Source: Prevotella sp.
GTDB taxonomy: Bacteria; Bacteroidota; Bacteroidia; Bacteroidales; Bacteroidaceae
Direction of reading: 5' to 3'
Assembly: GCA_024681875.1 (NCBI GenBank)
Contig: JAILAA010000040.1
Coordinates: 1-24,016 of the forward strand
Length of the DNA: 24,016 nucleotides
Shown: piece by piece, positions 1 through 7,227 of the stretch
How positions within the stretch are numbered: position 1 is the stretch's first letter
Layout of the letters: each line of letters starts with the position of its first letter
Position numbers and translations under genes: made by a program
The notes under the pieces: generated by a model
Told to the model about the DNA's origin: nothing
Databases searched by the model: none
What the model saw: the letters and a program-made list of their open reading frames with translations, nothing else

Positions 1-2
1 CG

Positions 3-380
3 GGAAATTCCACGATAGGATTGACCAGCGGGCGCCAGCAAAAGAATTATGTGGCCAAGCTGAAATGCGCAGCCGACTGCGCCGACCCCATCGAGGACAT
101 GCACGAACAGCTGGACAGGCTGTCGGCCAAGCTCTTTCCGAAGACAGCCTACGAGCCCAAGCCCCGCGGCAAGGTGCTGCTGAAAGAAAACGGCGCCTTC
201 GTGGCCGTCAATGCCAAGACGGGCATCCTCTCTATCCACCTCGACATCAATCTGGCCGAGGGTTGCGACTACGAAACGAAATTAGCTAACTTCATTATTG
301 AATCTAACAAATGTTTGTATATCAACATGGATTTGCTGCGGCGTGTTTACCGTGCAATCGCGAAACCTTCGAATCAATAA
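3..380 (+). CDS. 5'-truncated hypothetical protein
   Basis: The frame is open from the first bases of the window to the TAA at 378-380, so this is the C-terminal part of a gene that begins outside the window. The TTG at 21 is only the first start-like codon visible and probably not the true start. The visible part is hydrophilic, with a Lys/Pro-rich patch (FPKTAYEPKPRGK) followed by a short beta-rich stretch (ILSIHLDINL). I do not recognise a family. Its last 70 bases overlap the longest form of the next gene, and base composition drops visibly in AT content balance there (about 280-330 is much more AT-rich than the rest). The overlap and same strand suggest co-transcription with the VirE_N/DUF3987 gene. 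Coding status is supported by GC-rich codon use over 50-280. Confidence 0.45.
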   Translation, partial: GNSTIGLTSGRQQKNYVAKLKCAADCADPIEDMHEQLDRLSAKLFPKTAYEPKPRGKVLLKENGAFVAVNAKTGILSIHLDINLAEGCDYETKLANFIIESNKCLYINMDLLRRVYRAIAKPSNQ

Positions 381-2716
381 TACGCAGCGCCGCCGTGAAA
401 GGCGCCATTGAGCAGGCCCGCACCTGCCTCGCCGCTGGCAATCAGAAAGTCTACGACCAGACCAAGCGCAGCCTGCCCGCCTTCTGTTTCATGGCCACGT
501 TTGCCCCCAACCGAGGCAAGAACGGCAACCGACCTGAGAACACCTGGCGCCTGCAGAGTGCCGCCAAGCTGACGGGCCTCGTCATGCTTGACTATGACCA
601 TCTGGACGAAGACCCGCGTCAGGTGTTCGCCCGTATCCCCGACCATTGGCGCGACGACGACTGCGACAGTCAGATACTGCTGGCCCACGTAACGCCCAGC
701 GGCAAAGGACTCAGGCTGGTGTGCAAGGCCGACGCCAAGCGCGGCAATCTGGCCGACAACCAGCAGTATCTCAACCGATGCTTCGGCCTGAAAGGCGACG
801 AGAGCATCAAGAACGCCGACCGCCTATCGTTTGCAGTCTCGGCAAAAGACATCATTTATCTTGACAACCAATTATTCACCTACAACAATGAAGATTACGA
901 CAAAATGTATGGCGATATGTATCGCCATGGTGATTCTAAACTTAGTAAAGTATCTCGTAGTGCTGCCGCTAAGAATGATAGCGTGGCCGGCGGAGCTGGC
1001 CACGTACAGGGCGATGCGCAGCCTGAATCGGCGCCTCGACAAGCTTTCGTCGATGCCTGGCTGAAAAAGAACGGCACACCCCAGCCCGGAGCACGCCACC
1101 TCTCGGCCCTGAAGCTGGCAGCTGACCTGCGCTACGTGTGCGACAACGATGCCGCCAAGATCAAGCAGTCGCTGCTGACGGCCCCCTTCGTGCAGGACAT
1201 CATCAAGGAGCGCGGCGAAGGCGAGATTGACGATATCTGCGCCGATGTGGTGACCCGCAAGATGAACCTGACCATGCCTAAAAAAGTGGCTGAGCTGATG
1301 GATGGCAGTGGCGAAGAGGAAGGCGGGCAAAAGTTGCGTGACGACATGATGGCCAAATATACGGAGTTCTGGAACAGGCTGGAGCCCTTGCTCGACGGGC
1401 CCTATGAGCTGGCCACCTACCGCATGGACGATATGAACAAGCTGGGAGGCGTGTTTGCCGCCGGAGCCATGCTCTGCACGCTGATGACGCGATGCTGGTA
1501 CCGGCACTTCAACGGCGAGGAGCAGCGCATGAATCCGCAGGTGTACCTCATCGGCGACCCTGCCAGCGGCAAGGGCGAGGCCGAGCGCATGGACCAGATT
1601 ATCCTTGCACCCGTCATAGCCGCCGACCGCGTGGGGCGCGAGGCCGAGGCCGAATACAAGCGCCAGCAGAAGGAACGGGCCACCAGCAGCAAGGCGCAGA
1701 AGGGCGAGGCCCTGAAACGTCCCGAATTCCCTATACGCTACCTGCCCAGCCGCACGTCCAACGCCGTGTTCTTCCGCCGCGCCAAGAACGCCGTCGAAGA
1801 CGTGAACGGAGAGAAGCGCTTCCTCCACCTCTACACCTTCGACTCAGAGCTGGACGGCAATACCACGGCCCAAAGCGGCGGCTCGTGGATAGGCAAGCAC
1901 GACATAGAGCTGAAAGCCTTCCACAATGAGTTTACGGGTGTGGACTTTGCCAACAGCGACTCGGTGAACGAAATCATTCAGGTGTTCTACAACAGCGTTT
2001 GCACGGGCACGCCTATTTCCCTCAGCCGCAAGATTACGCCGCGCAACATCAACGACGGACTCTGTTCGCGACTGGCAGTGTTCAAGATGCTGAGCGACAA
2101 CTTCAAGATGATAGGCCGCGGCAACCGCAACCTGAACGCCGAGAAGCGCTGCCAGCTGAAGCAATGGGCCTTCAAGTTTGACAAGCTGGAGGGAGAGATG
2201 CCCATCAAGCGGCTGGTTGACCACGTCTACACCCTTTGCGAACAGAGCGCCCTGCAGGCCGAGGCAGAGCAGGACAACGTGCTGGACTATCTGAGAAAAC
2301 GCGCCGTGTTCTACGCCACATGGTTTACCGTGCCCCGCATTGCGGCCCGGGCCATCAGCGAGGCCGAGAAAAAGAAAGAGCCGGATGCCATGCAGCTGAT
2401 GCAGGTAGAGGACGCCGACCTTGATTTTGCCACCCTCATCTATGACGCCGTCATCTACTGGCAGGACTTCTTCTTCGGGCGCCAACTGCAGGAATGCTGG
2501 GAAAACGCGGCACGCGACTTGAAGCCTCGTGCAAGGAATACTAACAATGCGTTAGCGTACAACACGCTGCCTTCTGAGTTTACGGCTCAGCAGGCAAATG
2601 ATGAATTGCACGTATCAATCAACGCTTGCTATACCCAATTGAATAGGTGGGTGAAAGAGGGTTTTATTGAGCGAGTCAAAAAAGGCGAATACAAGAAAAT
2701 CAAGCAAATCATCTAA
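311..2716 (+). CDS. VirE_N (BT4734-like) / DUF3987 family ATPase, primase-helicase-like
   Basis: The protein has 801 residues. Residues about 45-200 match the VirE N-terminal (BT4734-like) domain: a conserved KRSLPAFCF-ATF start, then LTGLVMLDYDHLD, HVTPSGKGLRLV and a DRLSFAVS segment, a layout like primase-polymerase domains. A low-complexity linker (about 195-245) leads to a DUF3987-type ATPase region. That region has a Walker A motif GDPASGKG at 415-422 (Lys421) and a Walker B-like LYTFDSELD around 507-515 (Asp511, Glu513). The last 55 residues look like a winged-helix DNA-binding domain. Such proteins occur in Bacteroidetes mobile or accessory regions and are thought to act in DNA replication, but no biochemical role is established that I know of. 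The start is uncertain: ATG 311 overlaps the previous frame by 70 bases, and GTG 395 is an alternative. ATG 491 would cut into the domain. Confidence 0.85.
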   Translation: MFVYQHGFAAACLPCNRETFESIIRSAAVKGAIEQARTCLAAGNQKVYDQTKRSLPAFCFMATFAPNRGKNGNRPENTWRLQSAAKLTGLVMLDYDHLDEDPRQVFARIPDHWRDDDCDSQILLAHVTPSGKGLRLVCKADAKRGNLADNQQYLNRCFGLKGDESIKNADRLSFAVSAKDIIYLDNQLFTYNNEDYDKMYGDMYRHGDSKLSKVSRSAAAKNDSVAGGAGHVQGDAQPESAPRQAFVDAWLKKNGTPQPGARHLSALKLAADLRYVCDNDAAKIKQSLLTAPFVQDIIKERGEGEIDDICADVVTRKMNLTMPKKVAELMDGSGEEEGGQKLRDDMMAKYTEFWNRLEPLLDGPYELATYRMDDMNKLGGVFAAGAMLCTLMTRCWYRHFNGEEQRMNPQVYLIGDPASGKGEAERMDQIILAPVIAADRVGREAEAEYKRQQKERATSSKAQKGEALKRPEFPIRYLPSRTSNAVFFRRAKNAVEDVNGEKRFLHLYTFDSELDGNTTAQSGGSWIGKHDIELKAFHNEFTGVDFANSDSVNEIIQVFYNSVCTGTPISLSRKITPRNINDGLCSRLAVFKMLSDNFKMIGRGNRNLNAEKRCQLKQWAFKFDKLEGEMPIKRLVDHVYTLCEQSALQAEAEQDNVLDYLRKRAVFYATWFTVPRIAARAISEAEKKKEPDAMQLMQVEDADLDFATLIYDAVIYWQDFFFGRQLQECWENAARDLKPRARNTNNALAYNTLPSEFTAQQANDELHVSINACYTQLNRWVKEGFIERVKKGEYKKIKQII
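909..928. repeat. 9-bp inverted repeat in the VirE_N/DUF3987 linker
   Basis: The arms ATGGCGATA (909-917) and TATCGCCAT (920-928) are perfectly complementary with a 2-base centre. The repeat lies inside an AT-rich patch (about 845-975) of an otherwise GC-rich gene, in the part encoding the linker between the two domains. Confidence 0.6.
982..1004. repeat. 7-bp inverted repeat in the same linker
   Basis: CGTGGCC (982-988) and GGCCACG (998-1004) are perfectly complementary around a 9-base loop, just after the AT-rich patch. Its flanking bases could extend the stem by a G-T wobble. Confidence 0.55.
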
Positions 2717-2719
2717 GCT

Positions 2720-3004
2720 ATGAGGCCATCTAAACCCTATACGCCCATTGAGACGCAGTTTCTCAATCCGTTGCGCGATGAGTTGAAGGGTGCGTTCACC
2801 GTCGTCTACAAACGGCCGCTTTCTGCCAAGCTCAGCGTCAGGGCGCCCTTTGCCCTTGGCTTGCTGATAGGCTTCATTATGAATCGCTTCGTCAAAGATG
2901 GCGTCAGCTTCAACAAGCTCACCATCGACCCCGCCGACTTGTCGCTCACTGTGCAGACCCAAGAGTATGCCTGCCACAACAAGCTAGACATCAAATGGGT
3001 GTAG
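2720..3004 (+). CDS. Hypothetical protein, 94 aa
   Basis: The ATG lies 3 bases after the TAA of the VirE_N/DUF3987 gene, so the two are probably translated from one message. The product is small and basic in its first half (RPSKPY, KRPLSAKLSVR). It has one moderately hydrophobic segment (about 43-57, APFALGLLIGFIMNRF) and a C-terminal stretch rich in T, D and L. I do not recognise a family. A terminator-like hairpin follows immediately, which supports this being the last gene of the module. Codon use resembles the upstream gene. Confidence 0.55.
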   Translation: MRPSKPYTPIETQFLNPLRDELKGAFTVVYKRPLSAKLSVRAPFALGLLIGFIMNRFVKDGVSFNKLTIDPADLSLTVQTQEYACHNKLDIKWV

Positions 3005-3010
3005 TGTAAA

Positions 3011-3051
3011 AAAAGAACGGACGCCTGCTGCGACAGCAAGCGCCCGTTTTT
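3011..3051 (+). terminator. Rho-independent terminator after the 94-aa gene
   Basis: AACGGACGCCTGCTG (3016-3030) pairs with CAGCAAGCGCCCGTT (3034-3048) around a CGA loop, with two mismatches in a 15-bp stem. A T run follows and an A run precedes it. It starts seven bases after the stop codon. The A run on the left means it could also work on the minus strand. Confidence 0.75.
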
Positions 3052-3062
3052 AGTTTCGACAA

Positions 3063-3093
3063 GGTAACAGGTAACAGGTAACAGTTAACGTTA
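3063..3093. repeat. Short tandem repeat (GGTAACA x3, then GTTAAC-like copies)
   Basis: Three perfect heptamers GGTAACA fill 3063-3083 and are followed by degenerate copies ending in GTTAACGTTAA. This sits just after the terminator and belongs with the other 7-10-bp repeats of this window (5001-5036, 9068-9091, 21200-21254, 21835-21881). Confidence 0.7.
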
Positions 3094-3145
3094 AGGCCCC
3101 AATTTCGGCACTTTTTTTGATTTTTTAAGATTTTTTGCCCCCCTT

Positions 3146-3168
3146 CGCCCCCTTGGGGCGTTTATTTT
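3146..3168 (+). terminator. Second terminator-like hairpin before the threonine genes
   Basis: CGCCCC (3146-3151) and GGGGCG (3155-3160) form a perfect all-GC stem with a CTT loop, followed by TTTATTTT. The orientation stops plus-strand transcription before the threonine promoter. Confidence 0.5.
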
Positions 3169-3186
3169 GCCCCCCTCCCTCGTCAT

Positions 3187-3226
3187 GTGTTTCTGCGCCT
3201 GAAACTTATGTACTGCGCCCGGAAAC
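3187..3226. repeat. Imperfect direct repeat, about 20-bp period
   Basis: Two copies share CTGCGCC (3193-3199 and 3213-3219), each followed by a GAAAC-type end (3201-3205 and 3222-3226) and preceded by TGT. It lies about 90-125 bases upstream of the promoter for the threonine genes. Function unknown. Confidence 0.4.
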
Positions 3227-3311
3227 ATAAAATACCTGAATTCTCATCAATAAAGAATGATGAATAGAGAGATGTTTTGTGAGGTAGGGGAGAAAAAAAC
3301 AAGGAAATGCA

Positions 3312-3341
3312 TTTGAATTAGCGTAAAAAGTTGTAATTTTG
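3312..3341 (+). promoter_or_regulatory. Bacteroidetes-type promoter for the threonine pair
   Basis: A -33 TTTG (3312-3315), an 18-bp spacer and a -7 TAATTTTG (3334-3341) match the TTTG/TAnnTTTG consensus. The gene start lies 17 bases further on, leaving a short leader without a clear Shine-Dalgarno site. Confidence 0.75.
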
Positions 3342-3358
3342 CAGCAAATTTCTCTGAG

Positions 3359-4573
3359 ATGAAACACATTATTATATTGGGCGACGGTATGGCCGATCAC
3401 GCCGTAGAGCGACTGGGAGGAAAAACGTTGCTGCAGGCTGCTGACAAGCCGATGATGGACTGGCTGGCGAAGAACGGCAGGACGGGCAGGCTCATTACCG
3501 TGCCGGAGGGCTTTCCTCCGGGTAGCGAGGTGGCTAACACTGCCATCCTGGGTTACGACTTGAACAAGGTGTATGAGGGCCGCGGACCGCTGGAGGCTGC
3601 CAGCATCGGCTACGACATGCAGCCGGATGACTTTGCCATCCGCTGCAACATCATCACCCTCGAAGACGGCAAGATCATCACCCACAACGGCGGCAATCTG
3701 CAGACGGAGGATGCACGCGTGCTCATCGACTATCTGAATGAGCACCTGGGAAATGACCGCGTGAAATTCATTGCAGGCATCCAATATCGGCACTTGTTGA
3801 TTATTAAGGGCGGAAATAAGCACATCATCTGTAATCCACCCCACGACCATCCTAACGAGGAGTGGAGACCGTTGCTCGTCGCGCCAGAGATTCCTGAGGC
3901 TAAAGAGACGGCTGATTTGATCAATGAGCTGATCTTGAAATCGCAGGAATTGTTGTCGCGGCATCCTTATAATATTGACAAGGCAAAGCGCGGTGAGCGT
4001 CAGGCTAACAGCATCTGGCCCTGGAGCGGCGGCTATCGCCCGTCGATGCAGACGCTGATGGAGCTGTATCCCCAGATGAAGAGCGGTACCGTCATCTCGG
4101 CCGTCGACCTCATTCAGGGCATTGGCAAATATGCCGGACTGAAGATAGTGAAGGTGCCTGGCGCTACGGGGCTGGCTGACACGAACTATGAGGGCAAGGC
4201 GCAAGCCGCCATCGACGCCCTGCAGCATGACGACTTTGTCTTTGTGCATGTGGAGGCTACCGACGAGGCTGGTCACGATGGCGACCTCGACTTGAAACTC
4301 AAGGCCATCAACTATCTGGACCAACGACTCATCAAACCCATCTATGAGGCTACAGGGCAGATGGCGGAACCCGTCTGCATCGCTGTGCTGCCCGATCATC
4401 CTACGCCTGTGGAGCTACGCGTCCACGTCAGCGAGCCGGTTCCTTTCCTTATTTATTATAAAGGAATGGAGGCTGACGACGTGCAGCGCTATGATGAGGT
4501 GAGTTGCGTGGGCGGCGCCTATGGTCTGTTGCGCCTACATGAATTCATGCATACCCTGATGAATATTCAATAG
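3359..4573 (+). CDS. apgM: ApgM-family phosphoglycerate mutase-like protein, proposed homoserine kinase
   Basis: This 404-residue protein belongs to the alkaline-phosphatase-fold, cofactor-independent phosphoglycerate mutase family of archaeal type. Visible landmarks are the N-terminal metal-binding IIILGDGMADH (residues 4-14), the nucleophile region PPGSEVANTAILGYD (Ser56), and the C-terminal metal-site segments VEATDEAGHDGD and VLPDHPTP (about 300-365). A subgroup of this family lies beside thrC in Bacteroidetes and is proposed, from gene context, to be a homoserine kinase supplying O-phosphohomoserine. The next gene here is thrC and no GHMP-type thrB is present in the window, so that role is the better inference. 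A plain glycolytic mutase cannot be excluded from sequence. The start follows a good promoter by 17 bases. Gap to thrC: 29 bases. Confidence 0.88.
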   Translation: MKHIIILGDGMADHAVERLGGKTLLQAADKPMMDWLAKNGRTGRLITVPEGFPPGSEVANTAILGYDLNKVYEGRGPLEAASIGYDMQPDDFAIRCNIITLEDGKIITHNGGNLQTEDARVLIDYLNEHLGNDRVKFIAGIQYRHLLIIKGGNKHIICNPPHDHPNEEWRPLLVAPEIPEAKETADLINELILKSQELLSRHPYNIDKAKRGERQANSIWPWSGGYRPSMQTLMELYPQMKSGTVISAVDLIQGIGKYAGLKIVKVPGATGLADTNYEGKAQAAIDALQHDDFVFVHVEATDEAGHDGDLDLKLKAINYLDQRLIKPIYEATGQMAEPVCIAVLPDHPTPVELRVHVSEPVPFLIYYKGMEADDVQRYDEVSCVGGAYGLLRLHEFMHTLMNIQ

Positions 4574-4602
4574 TCAATCGATAATCCGTAATTTGAAAAT
4601 CC

Positions 4603-5967
4603 ATGCAATACTACAGCACAAACGGGAAGGCTCCTATGGCCGACTTGAAGAAGGCCGTCGTGAAAGGACTGGCCGAAGATCGCGGACTCTACATGCCCGA
4701 GAGAATCAACCGTCTGCCGAAGGCTTTCTTCGACGACATGCCGACGATGCGCTTCCAGGACATTGCCTATAACGTGGCATCCGCCTTCTTCGGCGAAGAC
4801 ATCGATGCCGACGGCCTGCAGGAATTGGTCTACGACACCCTGCAATTTGACTGCCCCGTCGTCAAGGTGAAGGACCATATCTACGCGCTGGAGCTCTTCC
4901 ACGGCCCCACGCTGGCTTTCAAGGACGTGGGCGCCCGCTTCATGGCCCGTCTGCTGCGCCATTTCATTGACCGTTCTGCTGCGCAAACATCGGCAGATAC
5001 CAATAATGGTCAATGGTCAATGGCGAATGGTCAATCAAAGACGGTGAACGTGCTTGTAGCCACCAGCGGCGACACAGGATCGGCCGTAGCTAATGGCTTC
5101 CTTGGCGTGGAGGGCATCCACGTCTATGTGCTCTATCCCAAGGGGAAGGTGAGCCCCATACAGGAGTGTCAGTTCACTACGTTGGGCCAGAACATTACGG
5201 CCGTGGAGGTGGACGGTGTCTTCGACGACTGCCAGCGATTGGTGAAGAGTGCCTTCATGGATGAGGAGCTGAACAAGCACATGATGCTCACGTCGGCCAA
5301 CAGCATTAACGTGGCCCGTTTTCTGCCACAGGCGTTCTACTATTTCAATGCCGTGGCAAGGTTAAAGCCCACCCCCGTCATCTGCGTCCCCAGCGGTAAC
5401 TTCGGCAATATCTGCGCCGCGCTCTTCGGTCATGCGATGGGCCTGCCCGTGAAGCGCTTCATCGCCGCGAACAATGCCAACGACGTCTTCTACAACTACT
5501 TGCAGACGGGCCAATACGAGCCGAAGGCCTCCATACAGACGCTGGCCAACGCTATGGACGTAGGCGATCCTTCGAACTTCGCCCGCATCATCAATCTCTA
5601 CAGCGAGAACGGCAAGCTGACACCCGAGGAGACGCATGAGCGTATCACCAGCCTGATTAGCGGCGCCACCTACAGTGACGAGCAGATCAAGGAGACGATG
5701 CGTAAGTGCTATGAAGAGACGGGCTATATCCTCGACCCGCACGGCGCCTGTGGCTATCGTGCCCTTGAGGAGCAGCTGCAAGAGGGCGAGGTGGGCATCT
5801 TCTGCGAGACGGCCCATCCTGCGAAGTTCAAGGAAAAGGTAGACGATATCTTGGGTATCGACGTGGAGATTCCCGAGCGCTTAGCCGCCTTTATGCGGGG
5901 CGAGAAGCAGAGCGTGCCGATGCCCAACGACTTCGAAGCCTTTAAGCGCTTCCTGATGGAACAATAA
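4603..5967 (+). CDS. thrC: Threonine synthase
   Basis: Converts O-phosphohomoserine to L-threonine with pyridoxal phosphate in the cytoplasm. The 454-residue product carries the threonine-synthase N-terminal domain, the PLP-lysine motif FHGPTLAFKDVGARF (Lys107) and the phosphate-binding SGDTGSAVANGF around 155-166. Later conserved segments include TSANSINVARFLPQ and PSGNFGNICA. The C-terminal AHPAKF motif is present. Residues about 125-147, between the PLP-lysine helix and the VNVLVATSGDTG strand, are an insertion encoded partly by a short tandem repeat (5001-5036). The reading frame stays open, so the enzyme is probably functional. It follows the ApgM-like gene in the same likely operon and ends 20 bases before a convergent gene. 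Confidence 0.96.
   Translation: MQYYSTNGKAPMADLKKAVVKGLAEDRGLYMPERINRLPKAFFDDMPTMRFQDIAYNVASAFFGEDIDADGLQELVYDTLQFDCPVVKVKDHIYALELFHGPTLAFKDVGARFMARLLRHFIDRSAAQTSADTNNGQWSMANGQSKTVNVLVATSGDTGSAVANGFLGVEGIHVYVLYPKGKVSPIQECQFTTLGQNITAVEVDGVFDDCQRLVKSAFMDEELNKHMMLTSANSINVARFLPQAFYYFNAVARLKPTPVICVPSGNFGNICAALFGHAMGLPVKRFIAANNANDVFYNYLQTGQYEPKASIQTLANAMDVGDPSNFARIINLYSENGKLTPEETHERITSLISGATYSDEQIKETMRKCYEETGYILDPHGACGYRALEEQLQEGEVGIFCETAHPAKFKEKVDDILGIDVEIPERLAAFMRGEKQSVPMPNDFEAFKRFLMEQ
5001..5036. repeat. TGGTCAA-type tandem repeat inside thrC
   Basis: Four copies of an (A)TGGTCAA-like heptamer, one altered to TGGCGAA, lie in frame within thrC and encode an Asn/Gly/Gln/Ser-rich stretch. The sequence resembles intergenic microrepeats, not conserved thrC sequence. 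Confidence 0.65.
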
Positions 5968-5977
5968 ATAAAGGTCT

Positions 5978-5998
5978 ACAAACCAAATTACAGTTTGT
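5978..5998. terminator. Weak hairpin between convergent genes
   Basis: ACAAAC (5978-5983) and GTTTGT (5993-5998) form a 6-bp stem in the short gap between thrC and the convergent permease gene, partly inside the latter's end. There is no strong T run, so a terminator role is only tentative. Confidence 0.25.
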
Positions 5999-6614
5999 TG
6001 TTCTCGTGTTTGTCAAAGAGCTGGCGGTCAGTAAGACACATGGTTAGCATGATGGCGAGCACTGCCGAGGCAATGGCTGCCGCCCATGTCATCAGTGTGA
6101 TGACAAGGGCGGCAGCTATCGTTGCACCGCACAGAAACAGCGTGCAGAATAACACCAGCATGGCTAAGGGCATGTGTGACGAGCGCTGCCACAACAGCGG
6201 CAGGAACGCGGCGCGCAGGCTACGGCGTGCACTGGGCACGACGCTTTCCAAGTGCGTAGCGCCGTTAGCTATCAGGTAGCGGCGGTGTGCCTCTGTATGT
6301 TTCAGACTGCGTAGGTAGACCTCAAAGGCGTGAGGCGTGGAGCCTAAAAGGCACAGCAGCAGTATGATGAACAACGGCCAGAACGCATGGCACGACAGAC
6401 TCAGCATCATACATCCTGTCAGTGCAAGGGCACTGAGCAGCATGGCACCAAACAGCGGCAACCACAGCGATTGCGGTATACGCGGCAGGTGAACGCTAGG
6501 GCGCAGCGCCTTCATCACGACTCTCTTGTCAACAATCCACAGGATGGCAAAGGCTGCACCCAACAGTACAATGACCATCAGAATTCCCCACACAGATAAT
6601 TGTCCGAAATACAT
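5988..6614 (-). CDS. Multi-pass membrane protein, probable ABC permease (FetB/UPF0014-like)
   Basis: The 208-residue product is very hydrophobic, with about five to six predicted membrane segments (roughly 8-28, 48-70, 76-92, 148-168, 170-193). A conserved-looking cytoplasmic segment, ANGATHLESVVPSARRSLRAAFLPLL (split here as ANGATHLESVV and PSARRSLRAAFLPLL), resembles the coupling-helix region of FetB/UPF0014-type permeases. The family is usually somewhat longer (about 250 residues). It lies 27 bases after a gene for a degenerate ABC ATPase, which supports a transporter pairing, though its substrate is unknown. It is the last gene of the minus-strand run starting at purC. An alternative is an unrelated membrane protein of unknown function. 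Confidence 0.5.
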   Translation of the reverse strand: MYFGQLSVWGILMVIVLLGAAFAILWIVDKRVVMKALRPSVHLPRIPQSLWLPLFGAMLLSALALTGCMMLSLSCHAFWPLFIILLLCLLGSTPHAFEVYLRSLKHTEAHRRYLIANGATHLESVVPSARRSLRAAFLPLLWQRSSHMPLAMLVLFCTLFLCGATIAAALVITLMTWAAAIASAVLAIMLTMCLTDRQLFDKHENNKL

Positions 6615-6641
6615 AGTCTATTATTTTGCTGACAACGATTA

Positions 6642-7187
6642 TTACGAATGATCCGAATTGTTTTCCACCACATTGTCGGCAGCGTTGATGACGGCATTGT
6701 CGGTGGAGCTGACGATGACGGTGCAGCCCGCCATAGCCTGCTTACGAAGGTAGGGTAGCATGGAAACCTCTGGCTCTTCCACAAGAAGGATAGGCTTCTT
6801 TCGCAGGACAGCGACAGCCAAGAGGCGTGCCTGCTGGCCTTGGCAGCCTGTCTGCTCCGTCTCTTCCTCCAGCGTCTCGTCGGAGAGCTGGCGGTTGGCG
6901 CGCAGGGCAAAGACATCGTCGGCAGTAGGCGCCTCATAGCGCATGTGTTGCCCTACATCGTCGAGGCGGCAAGGGGCAAAGGCCATCTGGCGACGCAATG
7001 CCGAGGCAGTCTTAGGCGTCAGCGGCTCGCCGTCGATGCTGATGAAACCTGCCACAACGGGCTCGAAGCCCAGCATGGCGTAAAGCCAGCGTGAACCGCC
7101 TGCCACGCAGGTGATTTGCCGCTCGCGTGCCATCAGCGACAGCGTGTGCGACTCGCCCTTTATCAAAACGTCGTTCAGTTCCAGCAT
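6642..7187 (-). CDS. Degenerate ABC-transporter ATP-binding protein
   Basis: I place the start at ATG 7187 (MLELNDVLIKG, 181 residues), because a longer frame to 7295 runs into purM and has no ABC-like sequence there. The fold outline is ABC-type: an N-terminal beta sheet, a FEPVVAGFISIDGEPL strand that normally follows the P-loop helix, a region like the signature motif and a Walker B region. All key motifs are altered. Walker A reads VAGGSRWLYAMLG (28-40), lacking the GKS/T core as if about four residues were lost. The signature is CQGQQ in place of LSGGQ (115-119). Walker B is ILLVEEPEV, and the switch His is replaced by Ser/Thr (IVSSTD). ATP hydrolysis is doubtful. It probably partners the downstream permease. 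Confidence 0.6.
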   Translation of the reverse strand: MLELNDVLIKGESHTLSLMARERQITCVAGGSRWLYAMLGFEPVVAGFISIDGEPLTPKTASALRRQMAFAPCRLDDVGQHMRYEAPTADDVFALRANRQLSDETLEEETEQTGCQGQQARLLAVAVLRKKPILLVEEPEVSMLPYLRKQAMAGCTVIVSSTDNAVINAADNVVENNSDHS

Positions 7188-7227
7188 AGCCTGTTCTTTT
7201 TGTTGCGGAGAAATCGCAACATGCTCA

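Larger units (their letters stand above)
3005..3358. other. Non-coding spacer between the accessory module and the threonine genes
   Basis: I see no credible ORF in these 354 bases. In order they hold a terminator hairpin (3011-3051), a GGTAACA tandem repeat (3063-3093), T-rich runs (3111-3136), a C/G-rich hairpin followed by T-rich sequence (3146-3168), an imperfect direct repeat (3187-3226) and a Bacteroidetes-type promoter (3312-3341). Each is listed separately. Confidence 0.7.

Noticed and set aside
872..1828. 318-aa minus-strand ORF inside the VirE_N/DUF3987 gene
   Set aside because: It is antisense to a gene with clear domains, and its sequence is the His/Ala/Gly/Leu-rich type expected from the reverse of GC-rich codons. 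No motif is recognisable.
3063..3093. CRISPR array or replication iterons in the GGTAACA repeat
   Set aside because: The units are 7 bp with no spacers, which rules out CRISPR. There are too few copies and no initiator gene next to them to call iterons.
3206..4399. 397-aa minus-strand ORF opposite the ApgM-like gene
   Set aside because: It covers a conserved enzyme on the other strand and has no family features; GC-rich codons leave the opposite frame open.
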